Assembly (NCBI RefSeq): GCF_006965485.1
Contig: NZ_CP041360.1
Location: 2,480,001 to 2,544,000 of the forward strand
From: Spirosoma sp. KCTC 42546
GTDB taxonomy: Bacteria > Bacteroidota > Bacteroidia > Cytophagales > Spirosomataceae
Reading direction: 5' to 3'
Length of the DNA stretch: 64,000 nt
Notes under the pieces: model-generated
Databases searched by the model: none
What the model was told of the DNA's origin: nothing
The model's input: only the letters and a program-made list of their open reading frames with translations
Position numbers and translations under genes: made by a program
Shown: positions 44,908 to 53,158 of the stretch, in pieces
How the letters are laid out: the number at the start of each line of letters is the position of its first letter
Numbering within the stretch: the first letter of the stretch is position 1

Positions 44908-46089
44908 ATGGATTCATCGATACTGATTATAGTCCTGAGTTTATCGGTTCTGATTTCATACGCTTTTGATTTGTTCAGCAGTCGGTTCAAAACGCCTTCC
45001 GTTTTGCTACTCCTGCTGCTGGGCATGCTGACAAGGCAGGCAACCGAGTACTTCAACGTTCAGGTACCTTACGTCAATACCATTCTGCCTACACTGGGTA
45101 CGCTGGGGCTAATTTTGATTGTGCTGGAAGGAGGCCTTGATCTGGAACTCCACGCCGATCGGCTTAACATTATCCGGCGAACTCTCCTGGCTTCTCTGCT
45201 GGCCATTATTGGCGGTACACTCATCATGGCTGGCATGCTGTATCTGCTTCTGAACGATTCGTTTTACCATTGTCTGATTGCGGCCCTGCCATTCTCGATA
45301 GTCAGTAGTACCGTAACCGCCCAGACCGCAACGAACTTATTAGGAGGACAGCGGGAATTTGCTATCTACGAATCGGCTTATGCCAGTATCCTGGGAATTA
45401 TGGCCTATAACTTCCTGGTACTGAGTCGAAATTCAGTGTTGGGGGCTGTCTGGTCGTTCGCTCGTGATACACTGGCAATGGCTATCATTTCGTTAGGCTG
45501 CTGTTTCTTGCTACTATACCTGATTGGTCGAATCAATCACCGTATCAAGTTCCTGCCTATCATTTCAGTACTGTTTCTGGTGTATGCGCTCGCAGAAATC
45601 AACCATATGTCATCGTTACTGTTGATTCTGATCTTTGGCCTTTTCCTGAATAATACAGATCTGTTTATTCGCGGGCGATTAAGTCAGATCCTGAAAAATG
45701 ATTTGTTTGAGAAAGAGCTTGATCAACTGAAAAATCTGACGGCAGAAGGGGCCTTTGTGGTTCGCACGTTCTTTTATTTGATCTTAGGCTATGCTGCTGT
45801 CCCTCAGAGCCTAATTGATATGGATGCGCTTATTGTCAGTGTATTATTTGTAGCGGCCATTGTTTCCTGGCGCTGGGTGACACTACGGTTAACCTATACC
45901 GGGCCTTTAACCCCCTTACTCTGGATTGCACCACGCGGTCTGATCACAATCCTGCTTTACCTGAATATTCCAGAAGACCTGCGTTTGGTGGGCTTTCGGG
46001 AAGGAATCCCCATGCTGGTTGTGGTAGTATCCTCGGTGGTAGCCATGATAGGCTTGCTGGGGAATAAATCAGTGAAGAGTGAAGAATGA
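44908..46089 (+). CDS. Cation:proton antiporter (CPA family)
   Basis: A 393-residue membrane protein with about 11 helices, without the C-terminal RCK/TrkA domain. N-terminal SILIIVLSLSVLISYAFDLF, SRFKTPSVLLLLLLGML and the long helix TLGLILIVLEGGLDLEL are typical of the NhaP/KefB-like CPA fold. The Asp-containing core is less obvious. The C-terminal residues SVKSEE are encoded by the GTGAAGAGTGAAG repeat that overlaps the stop. A related Na+/H+ antiporter, NhaD-like, is encoded 440 bp downstream. Ion specificity is inferred from the family only. Confidence 0.78.
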   Translation: MDSSILIIVLSLSVLISYAFDLFSSRFKTPSVLLLLLLGMLTRQATEYFNVQVPYVNTILPTLGTLGLILIVLEGGLDLELHADRLNIIRRTLLASLLAIIGGTLIMAGMLYLLLNDSFYHCLIAALPFSIVSSTVTAQTATNLLGGQREFAIYESAYASILGIMAYNFLVLSRNSVLGAVWSFARDTLAMAIISLGCCFLLLYLIGRINHRIKFLPIISVLFLVYALAEINHMSSLLLILIFGLFLNNTDLFIRGRLSQILKNDLFEKELDQLKNLTAEGAFVVRTFFYLILGYAAVPQSLIDMDALIVSVLFVAAIVSWRWVTLRLTYTGPLTPLLWIAPRGLITILLYLNIPEDLRLVGFREGIPMLVVVVSSVVAMIGLLGNKSVKSEE

Positions 46090-46134
46090 AAAGTAAAGCA
46101 ATTATTCTTCACTTTTCATTCTTCACTCTTCACT
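46071..46134. repeat. Perfect 24-bp inverted repeat of GAAGAGT words
   Basis: The arms 46071-46094 and 46111-46134 are perfect (24 of 24) with a 16-nt loop. The left arm contains the last codons and stop of the antiporter, and the right arm touches the last base of the next gene's stop. The core AGTGAAGAGTGAANAATGAA is shared with the repeat at 11361-11422. Confidence 0.9.
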
Positions 46135-46445
46135 TAAAGGTACTGCCAGAATTTCCAAAATGGCCGATTGGCAAGATAAGTCAGATCCTGCTCATTGGTA
46201 AATGCCTCTCGCTCGAAACTAATATTTCGGTAGGCTTTATAGTGATCCCGGTAGTGAAACCGGCGGATGCAATATTCAATGCCATACCAAATATAGAAGG
46301 GCAAAATGCCCAGCTCCGCCTGTTGCCGCAAATGAATTCGTTCATGGTTAAGCAGGGTAGGTCCAGGATTGGCTTGCCGGACTAAAATGAACGGAAACAA
46401 AGCCATTCCATCAGGGCGAAGAGAAGGCAGATGAACAACAAACAT
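46134..46445 (-). CDS. Small HExxH-containing protein, unknown function
   Basis: A 103-residue protein with MFVVHLPSLRPDGMALFPFI at the N-terminus, NHERIHLRQQAELGILPFYI in the middle, and YRNISFEREAFTNEQDL near the end. The HERIH motif followed by RQQ fits an HExxH zinc-binding motif, and the later Glu (REAFTNE) could be a third ligand, as in gluzincin-like folds. One hydrophobic stretch (LGILPFYIWYGIEYCI) may associate with membrane. It resembles a conserved small Bacteroidota family I cannot name. Catalysis is unproven. It is convergent with the cation antiporter. Confidence 0.75.
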   Translation of the reverse strand: MFVVHLPSLRPDGMALFPFILVRQANPGPTLLNHERIHLRQQAELGILPFYIWYGIEYCIRRFHYRDHYKAYRNISFEREAFTNEQDLTYLANRPFWKFWQYL

Positions 46446-46526
46446 AGCTTCAGTTTACTTTTACAGATGGCAAACAAGGACAAACGCAAAAGTATTCACT
46501 AAGTCCTGGGTTGACAGCTTCCTCTT

Positions 46527-47813
46527 ATGACTTTATTGCTGATTAGTCTCTTTATTATTGGGTACGTTCTCATTACCTTGGAGCACGCTATTACTATCAA
46601 TAAAACTGCGACAGCTCTCATTACCGGGGTCGTTTGCTGGACGGTGTATGCATTAATGGATGGCCATCCCGAATCGGTTGGGCATCACCTCGGTGAGCAC
46701 CTTGCCAATACCGCCGAAATCCTGTTTTTCCTGCTGGGGGCCATGACTGTAGTAGAATTGATTGATGCCCACGATGGATTTACCCTTATTACAGATCGGA
46801 TTGCCAGTCGAAATATCCGGACCCTACTCTGGATCATCAGCCTGCTGGCGTTTTTTTTATCGGCGCTCTTAGACAACCTCACTACCGCCATTGTGATGAT
46901 ATCAGTTACCCGTAAACTGGTGCGTAATACAGAACAACGGCAGATTATAGCGGGTATGATCATCATTGCCTCCAACGCCGGAGGAGCCTGGTCGCCCATT
47001 GGTGATGTAACAACAACAATGCTTTGGATTGGCGGACAGATTACTACCCTGCACATTATTCAGTGGTTGATTTTGCCCAGTCTGGTCTCTATGTTGCTGC
47101 CTTTGGTCATACTCACTCGCGCTCAGCCCAACACCCAGGTTAAAACAGCATCGCAGGGTATTAGCCGCCCTTATGTTACACCCACCGCCCGGCGCGACCG
47201 TCGAACCATGCTGGCCGTTGGGCTGGGAGGGATGTTGTTTGTTCCCATTTTCAAGACGGTTACGCACCTGCCTCCCTATATGGGTATGATGCTGGTGTTA
47301 GGTGTAATATGGGTTGTATCTGAATTGATCCACAGCGATAAAGATGAAGCTGAGCGGCAGAAATTCACAGCAGCCTATGCCCTCAGCCGGATTGATGCAC
47401 CCAGTATTTTGTTCTTTTTAGGTATTCTGCTGGCAGTAGGGGCATTAGAAGCCACTGGCATTCTTCATAGCTTGTCTGAAGCGTTAAATCAGGGAATCGG
47501 TAATTTAGATGTAATTGTATTTATAATTGGGATCGTGTCGGCCGTAGTCGACAATGTTCCGATTTTGGCAGCTACGATGGGTATGTATGACTTGCAAACT
47601 TATCCGGTCGATGACAAACTTTGGGCATTTCTTGCCTATTGTGCAGGTACTGGCGGAAGCATACTGATTATTGGATCAGCAGCAGGAGTAGCCGTGATGG
47701 GGATGGAAAAGCTGGCTTTCGGCTGGTATTTGCGAAAAATTAGCTGGCTGGCGTTAATTGGCTATGTGGCTGGTGCTGTGGTCTATCTAGCCGAATTTGC
47801 GTTGGTAAATTAG
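46527..47813 (+). CDS. nhaD: NhaD-type Na+/H+ antiporter
   Basis: A 428-residue protein with about 12 membrane helices. Signature stretches: EHAITINKTATALITGVVCW, EILFFLLGAMTVVELIDAHDGF, FFLSALLDNLTTAIVMISV, NAGGAWSPIGDVTTTMLW, and SAVVDNVPILAATMGMY. They match NhaD of the ion-transporter superfamily, in which the Asn/Asp residues of the LDNLTTA and VDNVPI helices are functionally conserved. It exchanges cytoplasmic Na+ or Li+ for H+. It lies just after a CPA antiporter gene, a possible osmotic or pH-homeostasis set. Confidence 0.9.
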   Translation: MTLLLISLFIIGYVLITLEHAITINKTATALITGVVCWTVYALMDGHPESVGHHLGEHLANTAEILFFLLGAMTVVELIDAHDGFTLITDRIASRNIRTLLWIISLLAFFLSALLDNLTTAIVMISVTRKLVRNTEQRQIIAGMIIIASNAGGAWSPIGDVTTTMLWIGGQITTLHIIQWLILPSLVSMLLPLVILTRAQPNTQVKTASQGISRPYVTPTARRDRRTMLAVGLGGMLFVPIFKTVTHLPPYMGMMLVLGVIWVVSELIHSDKDEAERQKFTAAYALSRIDAPSILFFLGILLAVGALEATGILHSLSEALNQGIGNLDVIVFIIGIVSAVVDNVPILAATMGMYDLQTYPVDDKLWAFLAYCAGTGGSILIIGSAAGVAVMGMEKLAFGWYLRKISWLALIGYVAGAVVYLAEFALVN

Positions 47814-47886
47814 CCTGAAAATGAGGCTATAAGGGTGTGAAAATAGTTGCTTTTTAGTGTCGTAACAGCTTAGCTTCTAGTATGAA

Positions 47887-47917
47887 GCGTCCCCAAAACT
47901 CAATGCTTTGGGGACGC
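47887..47917. terminator. Hairpin between nhaD and the exosortase gene
   Basis: GCGTCCCCAAA (47887-47897) pairs with TTTGGGGACGC (47907-47917), an 11-bp stem. It overlaps the last codons of the exosortase gene (its S-P-K-H tail) and lies between convergent genes. No clear T-run follows, so strong termination is uncertain. Confidence 0.55.
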
Positions 47918-49033
47918 GGGTTCAAGTATGAACGGCTTGTCAAGGGTTACATTTACTAACATGAATCCAGTTTCGCCCTGTATCATTTTCCCCCGCATGG
48001 CGAGTTGACTGACGGTTGTAATCGCGCCGTTACTGAACCACCAGGCGGTATGCAGTACATGCCCTTGTTTACGTAACTCCCCAACATAGGCCGGATGTCC
48101 ATCAAGTACTGTTTCCCGAACGCGCCCTAATGCATAGCCACTACCGAGCCAACAAGCCATAGGGCTATGATCGGCACTGAACCAGTCCGGCTGAGGTTTC
48201 ATATAGAGTAATGTGCCCGGTTTCGCAAACTGAATAAACCCATTAGCGAGGGTTTTACGCTGGCAACCTGGCCCATAGTTCCGCAGAATGGAATCTGCTA
48301 ACTGCCTGGTAGCTTCTGAATCAATTGCCGGTTGGTTCGGTAAAGACGCAAACGCCCTGATACTGATACCAACCACCAATACGCCGAATCCCCAACCTGC
48401 CGACTTCACCATATCAAATGGCGATTTTATCGCTGAGGTCTCTACGTCCATCAGACCAGTTTTCTGTACCAGCAAGCGCGCTAATCCCCAGCTAGGCAAC
48501 CAGGCGTATACGGCAACGCAGGCTAATCCAATACCCTCGTGCGCCCATGAACCAGGCATTGCGCCAAACGCAACCAGCAATACGATCCGAAACAAATTAC
48601 ATAAGATAGTCAGGCTGAAAACGACAGATTCATAGGCTACTACCCAGCTTACTACCACCTTTTTCTGCTGAATGCGCTCCTGCCAAATCAGGGCAAACAA
48701 ACCAAGCAATAAGGATACACCCGTTAGCTGTAGGCCCATACAGGCTGGATAAACAGCCATTTCAAGAGGCCCCGTATCCGGCCCAGCTTTGATAAGTACA
48801 TTACCCTCCACCTGTACGTTCAGGCCCGCCAGCCTAAATAGAGAGGCTGCCCAGGCGCTAAGTTGCAGTCGAATTGGAAACGTAAACAAAGCCGAAAAGT
48901 AGCGAAGGCCTGGTGAGAGCAGGCATAAAGCAACCAGCCGCCCTGTCCAGCGGTTTCGTCCTGCGTTGCCCGGCCACCAGGCGTAAACCAGGAGCAGAAT
49001 AGAGAGCAGGGTTGTCAGATCAATGGATAGCAT
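47900..49033 (-). CDS. xrtN: Exosortase N (XrtN)
   Basis: A 377-residue membrane protein from the ATG at 49033. The start overlaps the upstream gene's stop by 14 nt (translational coupling); the longer frame has a weak MAGASGRK leader. About eight helices hold the exosortase core: Cys98 in AVYPACMGLQ, Arg149 in CNLFRIVLLVAFG, and His165 in GSWAHEGIG, the expected Cys-Arg-His triad. A C-terminal soluble domain follows from about 215. Exosortases cut PEP-CTERM signals and anchor or transfer their targets. The only likely substrate here is the adjacent VIT protein. The named subtype is recognised from context and domain pairing. Confidence 0.88.
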   Translation of the reverse strand: MLSIDLTTLLSILLLVYAWWPGNAGRNRWTGRLVALCLLSPGLRYFSALFTFPIRLQLSAWAASLFRLAGLNVQVEGNVLIKAGPDTGPLEMAVYPACMGLQLTGVSLLLGLFALIWQERIQQKKVVVSWVVAYESVVFSLTILCNLFRIVLLVAFGAMPGSWAHEGIGLACVAVYAWLPSWGLARLLVQKTGLMDVETSAIKSPFDMVKSAGWGFGVLVVGISIRAFASLPNQPAIDSEATRQLADSILRNYGPGCQRKTLANGFIQFAKPGTLLYMKPQPDWFSADHSPMACWLGSGYALGRVRETVLDGHPAYVGELRKQGHVLHTAWWFSNGAITTVSQLAMRGKMIQGETGFMLVNVTLDKPFILEPASPKH

Positions 49034-51683
49034 AGTTTTTCTTCCAGACGCCCCAGCCAATCAGACCCGCCAGCATAAGTAATAAAGCCCATTCATGAGG
49101 TTCCGGTACGGCTCCTTCCTGCTTAAGGGTTGCGTTGTCAAGCCCCGAATGATCTTTCCTGATCCCAAATCGGTCGTAGTCGGCTTCGGTTTCCAAAACA
49201 ACCAGACTTGATAAGGGAGAGACGATGTGCGCCTGTTGGGCTTCCTGAATAAGGGCTTCTGTCTGGTAGTTTTTGACAAAATACTGCCGTCCAATCTGAT
49301 ACAATAGATGGTTATAGGTAAACAGGCGGGCTATGTGGTCGGGTGCTACCGATGCCTGAGTGGGTTGACCTGGCGTTTCGCGAATGACAATACCCGCTTC
49401 GGGTAAGGCAATACGATCGGGTTCATCAGAGCGACCTGGAAATTGATGTGTTTGGCTATACTTCTGGAGATCGTCTGTATTGCCAGTTGCCATGTTTAGC
49501 ACCAAGAGTTCGGCCAGTGTTTTCAGATAAGGCGATAACACCAGCTTCGTATCATCCGAAACGAAACAAAAGGTGCGGATGGGTGTCTGCTGTTTCGACA
49601 AAAGCCCGAGATTATCGGCAAAGCGGCTTCCTCTTAAGTCACTCAACGTAGGCGACATTGCCGTGCCTTTCGTAATGAGTAGGGCTGATTCTGGATTCGC
49701 AATCCGATAAATTGGGAACAGACTAAATGCTTGCTGACTGTGCCGTTCAAAAGCCGCATCAAGATCCCCTTCCGTTAGTTGCTCTAGCCCGTCATCGAAT
49801 ACCCAAATCCGGCAGTGAAGTTGTTTTTTAGCCGCCTGAAAAGCTGCTATAAACTCGTTTTTCGTCCATGATTGATTCACGTCGAGATACACATCCGTAG
49901 GTGTAAATGACTCACTAGCTGGTTTTAGTGGCTCTACCTGATACGCTTTCTCGTTCAATAGAAAGGCGTCGGACGATAAAGCGGGCGTCTGGAAACGTAA
50001 CGACCAGTTGGGTTCATAACTACCCTTATGCGTGAGAATGCGGCCCTGTAGTTTATCGAAAAACCAGGGTGTTTTTAGGTCCGTCGGGGATGATGCAAAC
50101 TCCACATGTACAAGCTCATTCGCTGACGAAGCATCGGGGCCTTCGATAGTGGGAGTCTGATAAATCAATTGCTTACCCGTCAATAGTAGGGGAGAGGTAA
50201 TCCCCAGTTTCACGCGCCGATCTTCGCCTGCACGGCAGGGAAACACACGTACCGTTACCCGATTTCCTTCCTGCCAGTACACAACCGACGGATCTCGGGC
50301 AACCACCCGGGATTCTACGCCAACAATAGTCCGATACGCAGAATCGGCTTTCGCAACGGTTGTCAGACGAGCGGGTTCTTCCCGGCCATTGACCCATAAC
50401 GACATTGAGGAAACAACCGAACCCGCGGGCAAGTGAAACGTCATTAGGGCTTCTTCGGTGGCGTTGCGTGCCTGATTTCGAATCCGCAACGTTTGCTCGG
50501 TGTAGCTTACCCGGAACTGGGGCCAGATGCGCACCTGCGATACAATATCCTGTGTAGTCAGGTGCCGACCCGTCCATAATTTCTCTTCGGCACCGTGTCT
50601 ATTTGACGAAAGCACTTTTAAAAGGGCAAGCTGATCGTCATTACTCAAAACATCAGTCGGAAACAACTGCGAGGCAATGACTACCAGTGGGTCGTGCTGG
50701 CGAACGTCATCAAATGCAGTTAGTCCGGTTAATCCCCACCCACGTCCATTGAAAAATTGCCCTTGATCGTAAACCCGATTACTCAGTAGCAGGCGATTCG
50801 TAATCCATTGCGATACCACCCCGTCGGATTGAATCCGTTGGGCAATCAGAACCCAATCGGGCAGGTCGCTCGTTTTACGGATGGTAGATTCCATATGCGT
50901 TTCCTCCATATGGTTGAGATCACGTATCCAGCCACTCAGAAAAAAACCAAGTATCAGGAGTGGTACAGATAACCCGATCCCTACGCCGAGCCGTACATGT
51001 TCTTCTCGTTTTGCATCCTGCCATAGGCGTTTGCCCAGGACAACAGCAAATAAAAGTGGTACAAACGAATGGATAGACAACCCCAGACCAATTAGCATAG
51101 GTACGCTAATGAGGTATAACGGAATCACATAAATTGCCATATAGGCAAATAGCCACCACCCAAACGCTAATACCGCATAGAGTAGCTGCTGCATTCTGAC
51201 AGATAACTCTTCTTTCCAGGTGTAAAGAACCATGGCAGCACTAACCAATACCAGCGCCCAGCATAGCCACTCGGTCGATTGCTGAAAAACAGGTATTTCC
51301 CGATTCAATGCATAGGCGCTGATTAGCCAGAGTAGCATTCCCATCCATCGGGCAGAACGGCCATCCGGATAGTGTTGCTCACGAAATTTAAGAAACCCAT
51401 TCATGTATAACACCAGCGAAATGGTTAATGCCAGGCTGTAATGGAGCATGAATAGTATAGTATTGGTGGCGCTTACCTTGGGCGAGTCGAAGAAATCATA
51501 CAGCAAAAACACGCCAGCCGATATTGAGAGCAGTAATAATCCCAAACCGAATGTTGAGTCACGAAATGGCCACAAAAAGCGGGATCGAACAGAATCTGGC
51601 AACGTATACTCGGTGTTATCTGCCTCATCGAGTGCCAGTTCAAGATCAGAGCGCAATTGGTTTTCGTTGATTTCTGTTTTCAT
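49020..51683 (-). CDS. XrtN-system VIT-domain protein with PEP-CTERM signal
   Basis: An 887-residue protein started at the ATG at 51683; the longer frame crosses the operator element. Residues about 45-290 hold some eight to nine membrane helices. A VIT domain follows (about 375-500, SYTEQTLRIRNQARNATEE ... TFHLPAGSVVSSMSLWVNG), then a region continuing to about 850. The C-terminus VPEPHEWALLLMLAGLIGWG followed by WKK is a textbook PEP-CTERM signal: Pro-Glu-Pro, a hydrophobic helix, then basic residues. It is the probable single substrate of the overlapping exosortase. The function of the processed protein is unknown. The gene has the same 22-bp operator as the DUF1361 operon. Confidence 0.9.
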   Translation of the reverse strand: MKTEINENQLRSDLELALDEADNTEYTLPDSVRSRFLWPFRDSTFGLGLLLLSISAGVFLLYDFFDSPKVSATNTILFMLHYSLALTISLVLYMNGFLKFREQHYPDGRSARWMGMLLWLISAYALNREIPVFQQSTEWLCWALVLVSAAMVLYTWKEELSVRMQQLLYAVLAFGWWLFAYMAIYVIPLYLISVPMLIGLGLSIHSFVPLLFAVVLGKRLWQDAKREEHVRLGVGIGLSVPLLILGFFLSGWIRDLNHMEETHMESTIRKTSDLPDWVLIAQRIQSDGVVSQWITNRLLLSNRVYDQGQFFNGRGWGLTGLTAFDDVRQHDPLVVIASQLFPTDVLSNDDQLALLKVLSSNRHGAEEKLWTGRHLTTQDIVSQVRIWPQFRVSYTEQTLRIRNQARNATEEALMTFHLPAGSVVSSMSLWVNGREEPARLTTVAKADSAYRTIVGVESRVVARDPSVVYWQEGNRVTVRVFPCRAGEDRRVKLGITSPLLLTGKQLIYQTPTIEGPDASSANELVHVEFASSPTDLKTPWFFDKLQGRILTHKGSYEPNWSLRFQTPALSSDAFLLNEKAYQVEPLKPASESFTPTDVYLDVNQSWTKNEFIAAFQAAKKQLHCRIWVFDDGLEQLTEGDLDAAFERHSQQAFSLFPIYRIANPESALLITKGTAMSPTLSDLRGSRFADNLGLLSKQQTPIRTFCFVSDDTKLVLSPYLKTLAELLVLNMATGNTDDLQKYSQTHQFPGRSDEPDRIALPEAGIVIRETPGQPTQASVAPDHIARLFTYNHLLYQIGRQYFVKNYQTEALIQEAQQAHIVSPLSSLVVLETEADYDRFGIRKDHSGLDNATLKQEGAVPEPHEWALLLMLAGLIGWGVWKKNYAIH

Positions 51684-51684
51684 G

Positions 51685-51706
51685 AAAGTACTTTGTTTTG
51701 CAAAGT
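51685..51706 (-). promoter_or_regulatory. Operator-like element, copy 1 (VIT/xrtN)
   Basis: A 22-bp sequence identical to 53884-53905. It contains the inverted repeat ACTTTG-N5-CAAAGT and the palindrome AAAGTACTTT. On the minus strand it ends 1 nt before the VIT start codon, so its TTTG could also form part of a -7 box. Likely a repressor or activator site. Confidence 0.7.
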
Positions 51707-51802
51707 GAAATGATAAAAAAATAGCTATCCGATTGCTCAAAACCGGTTTGAACACTGTCGAACCAGGTTTGCTGTGAAGTTAATTTGCCAGCAGTGCAGT
51801 TA

Positions 51803-52102
51803 TTACAGATTCTTAATAAAGGCCTCCAGCGCATTCAGGTGTTCCGAAAATGCCTGTTGCCCTTCCTGGGTTGCCGAGTAGGTGGTATTCGGCTTTCGCC
51901 CGATAAACTGCTTTTGCACAGACACATAGCCTGACTCCTCCAGCGCACGAAGGTGCGTGGCCAGGTTGCCATCGGTGAGACCAAGCAGTTCTTTTAGCGC
52001 GTTGAAACTCATAGAGTCATTGACCATCAGAACAGACATAATGCTTAGCCGCGCTTTGCTTTCAAAGGCTTTATTAAACTTAGCCAGCAGGTCGTTCTTC
52101 AT
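51803..52102 (-). CDS. Winged-helix transcriptional regulator
   Basis: A 99-residue protein (MKNDLLAKFNKAFESKARLS) with a single winged-helix fold: helices to about 20, a recognition region LKELLGLTDGNLATHLRALE (about 37-56), and the wing VSVQKQFIGRKPNTTYSATQ. It matches the small PadR/ArsR-like 'winged helix DNA-binding domain' proteins of Bacteroidota. Its start overlaps the upstream membrane-protein stop as ATGA (4 nt), so they are coupled. It is the best candidate to bind the 22-bp palindrome before both neighbouring operons, but no evidence beyond position and symmetry supports this. Confidence 0.85.
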   Translation of the reverse strand: MKNDLLAKFNKAFESKARLSIMSVLMVNDSMSFNALKELLGLTDGNLATHLRALEESGYVSVQKQFIGRKPNTTYSATQEGQQAFSEHLNALEAFIKNL

Positions 52103-52734
52103 GCAGTAGTGCGTTCATATTTGTAGTACATGGCAAGGCCATACACAATGTGCAGCACCCCAAACCCAAGCGCCCACGTTAATAAGTTATAACCCGGCCA
52201 GAACAGCGATAGTAGGCCTAGCACGATTTCGCAATAAGCCAGCGACTCCACATCACGAAGGGTATATTTACTGCCATTTAACAGGGCTAACCCGTAAAAA
52301 ATAAGCGTTGCCGGAAATGCTAGCCAAATCAGGTCGTAGTACAGCAACGCCAGGCAAAACACTCCTCCCGTTGCCAAAGGAACCACTATAGCCCAAAGTA
52401 ATCGTTGAGAGGATTGGTTCCAAACACTCAATCCCTGACGCCGGGCTTTACGAACGGTGAAGTACGTTCCTGCCAACAGAGCCGATACCAATACACTAAT
52501 GGCCACTAGTACAAGAAACTGCCTGACATCATGGTGGTTTCCTTCCTGTGAATTAATGCGAAAGCTGGTGAAAAAGCCCCTTTGCAAACGCATCGAAACA
52601 ACAACGGCCCCAGCAAGGGCGATTACACCCGCCGATACGCCCGATAAACCACTCAGTGACAGGAATTTGGAAGAACGCTCCATTAGGCTACGGATTTCCG
52701 TCAGCGTTTGTAGGTGTTCGCGCGATTCGTGCAT
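52099..52734 (-). CDS. Multi-pass membrane protein, coupled to the winged-helix regulator
   Basis: A 211-residue protein with about six helices (about 24-46, 72-94, 110-132, 134-150, 160-178, 182-202) and an amphipathic N-terminal region (HESREHLQTLTEIRSLMERS). It has no recognised catalytic motif. The regulator gene overlaps its 3' end by 4 nt, which suggests a sensing or anti-regulator partnership, as seen with paired membrane/winged-helix genes. The function is unknown. It lies between dgkA and the regulator gene in the operon that begins with the DUF1361 gene. Confidence 0.65.
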   Translation of the reverse strand: MHESREHLQTLTEIRSLMERSSKFLSLSGLSGVSAGVIALAGAVVVSMRLQRGFFTSFRINSQEGNHHDVRQFLVLVAISVLVSALLAGTYFTVRKARRQGLSVWNQSSQRLLWAIVVPLATGGVFCLALLYYDLIWLAFPATLIFYGLALLNGSKYTLRDVESLAYCEIVLGLLSLFWPGYNLLTWALGFGVLHIVYGLAMYYKYERTTA

Positions 52735-52774
52735 GGGTAAAGGTGAATAGAAATTGAGAGAATGAGTTAATCAA

Positions 52775-53143
52775 TTAGGACAATAGGGTTACCAAGTGCC
52801 CTCCGAGGATGATCAGACCAACGATTACCGCTATAATGGCCAGAATTAGTACGGCACCTGACGACAAATCTTTGATGGCTTTTATTTGCGGATGCCGACC
52901 CGGCGAGACAAAGTCGCATAGTTTCTCAATAGCCGTATTGAACGCTTCTGCCGCCCAAACCAGTCCGATTTGTGTCAGGATAATGGCCCATTCTGTTCGA
53001 CTCAGCTGCAAATATAAACCAGTTGCCACAACAAGCCCGGCAATCAGCAGGTGTACTTTAGCATTGTTCTCGAAACGAAACAAATCCAGAATACCCTGTC
53101 CGGCAAACCGAAAACTACGGACGACTTTGCGGAAATCAATCAT
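52775..53143 (-). CDS. dgkA: Diacylglycerol kinase (DgkA-type)
   Basis: A 122-residue trimeric membrane kinase with three helices. Motifs: FRKVVRSFRFAGQGILDLFR, ENNAKVHLLIAGLV, and the catalytic VWAAEAFNTAIEKLCDFVSPG. It phosphorylates diacylglycerol, or undecaprenol in Gram-positive relatives, and recycles lipid from envelope synthesis. It follows the DUF1361 gene by 15 nt and is in the same operon. All conserved polar residues around EAFNTAIE are present. Confidence 0.93.
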   Translation of the reverse strand: MIDFRKVVRSFRFAGQGILDLFRFENNAKVHLLIAGLVVATGLYLQLSRTEWAIILTQIGLVWAAEAFNTAIEKLCDFVSPGRHPQIKAIKDLSSGAVLILAIIAVIVGLIILGGHLVTLLS

Positions 53144-53158
53144 TCGGCAAACATAGCA

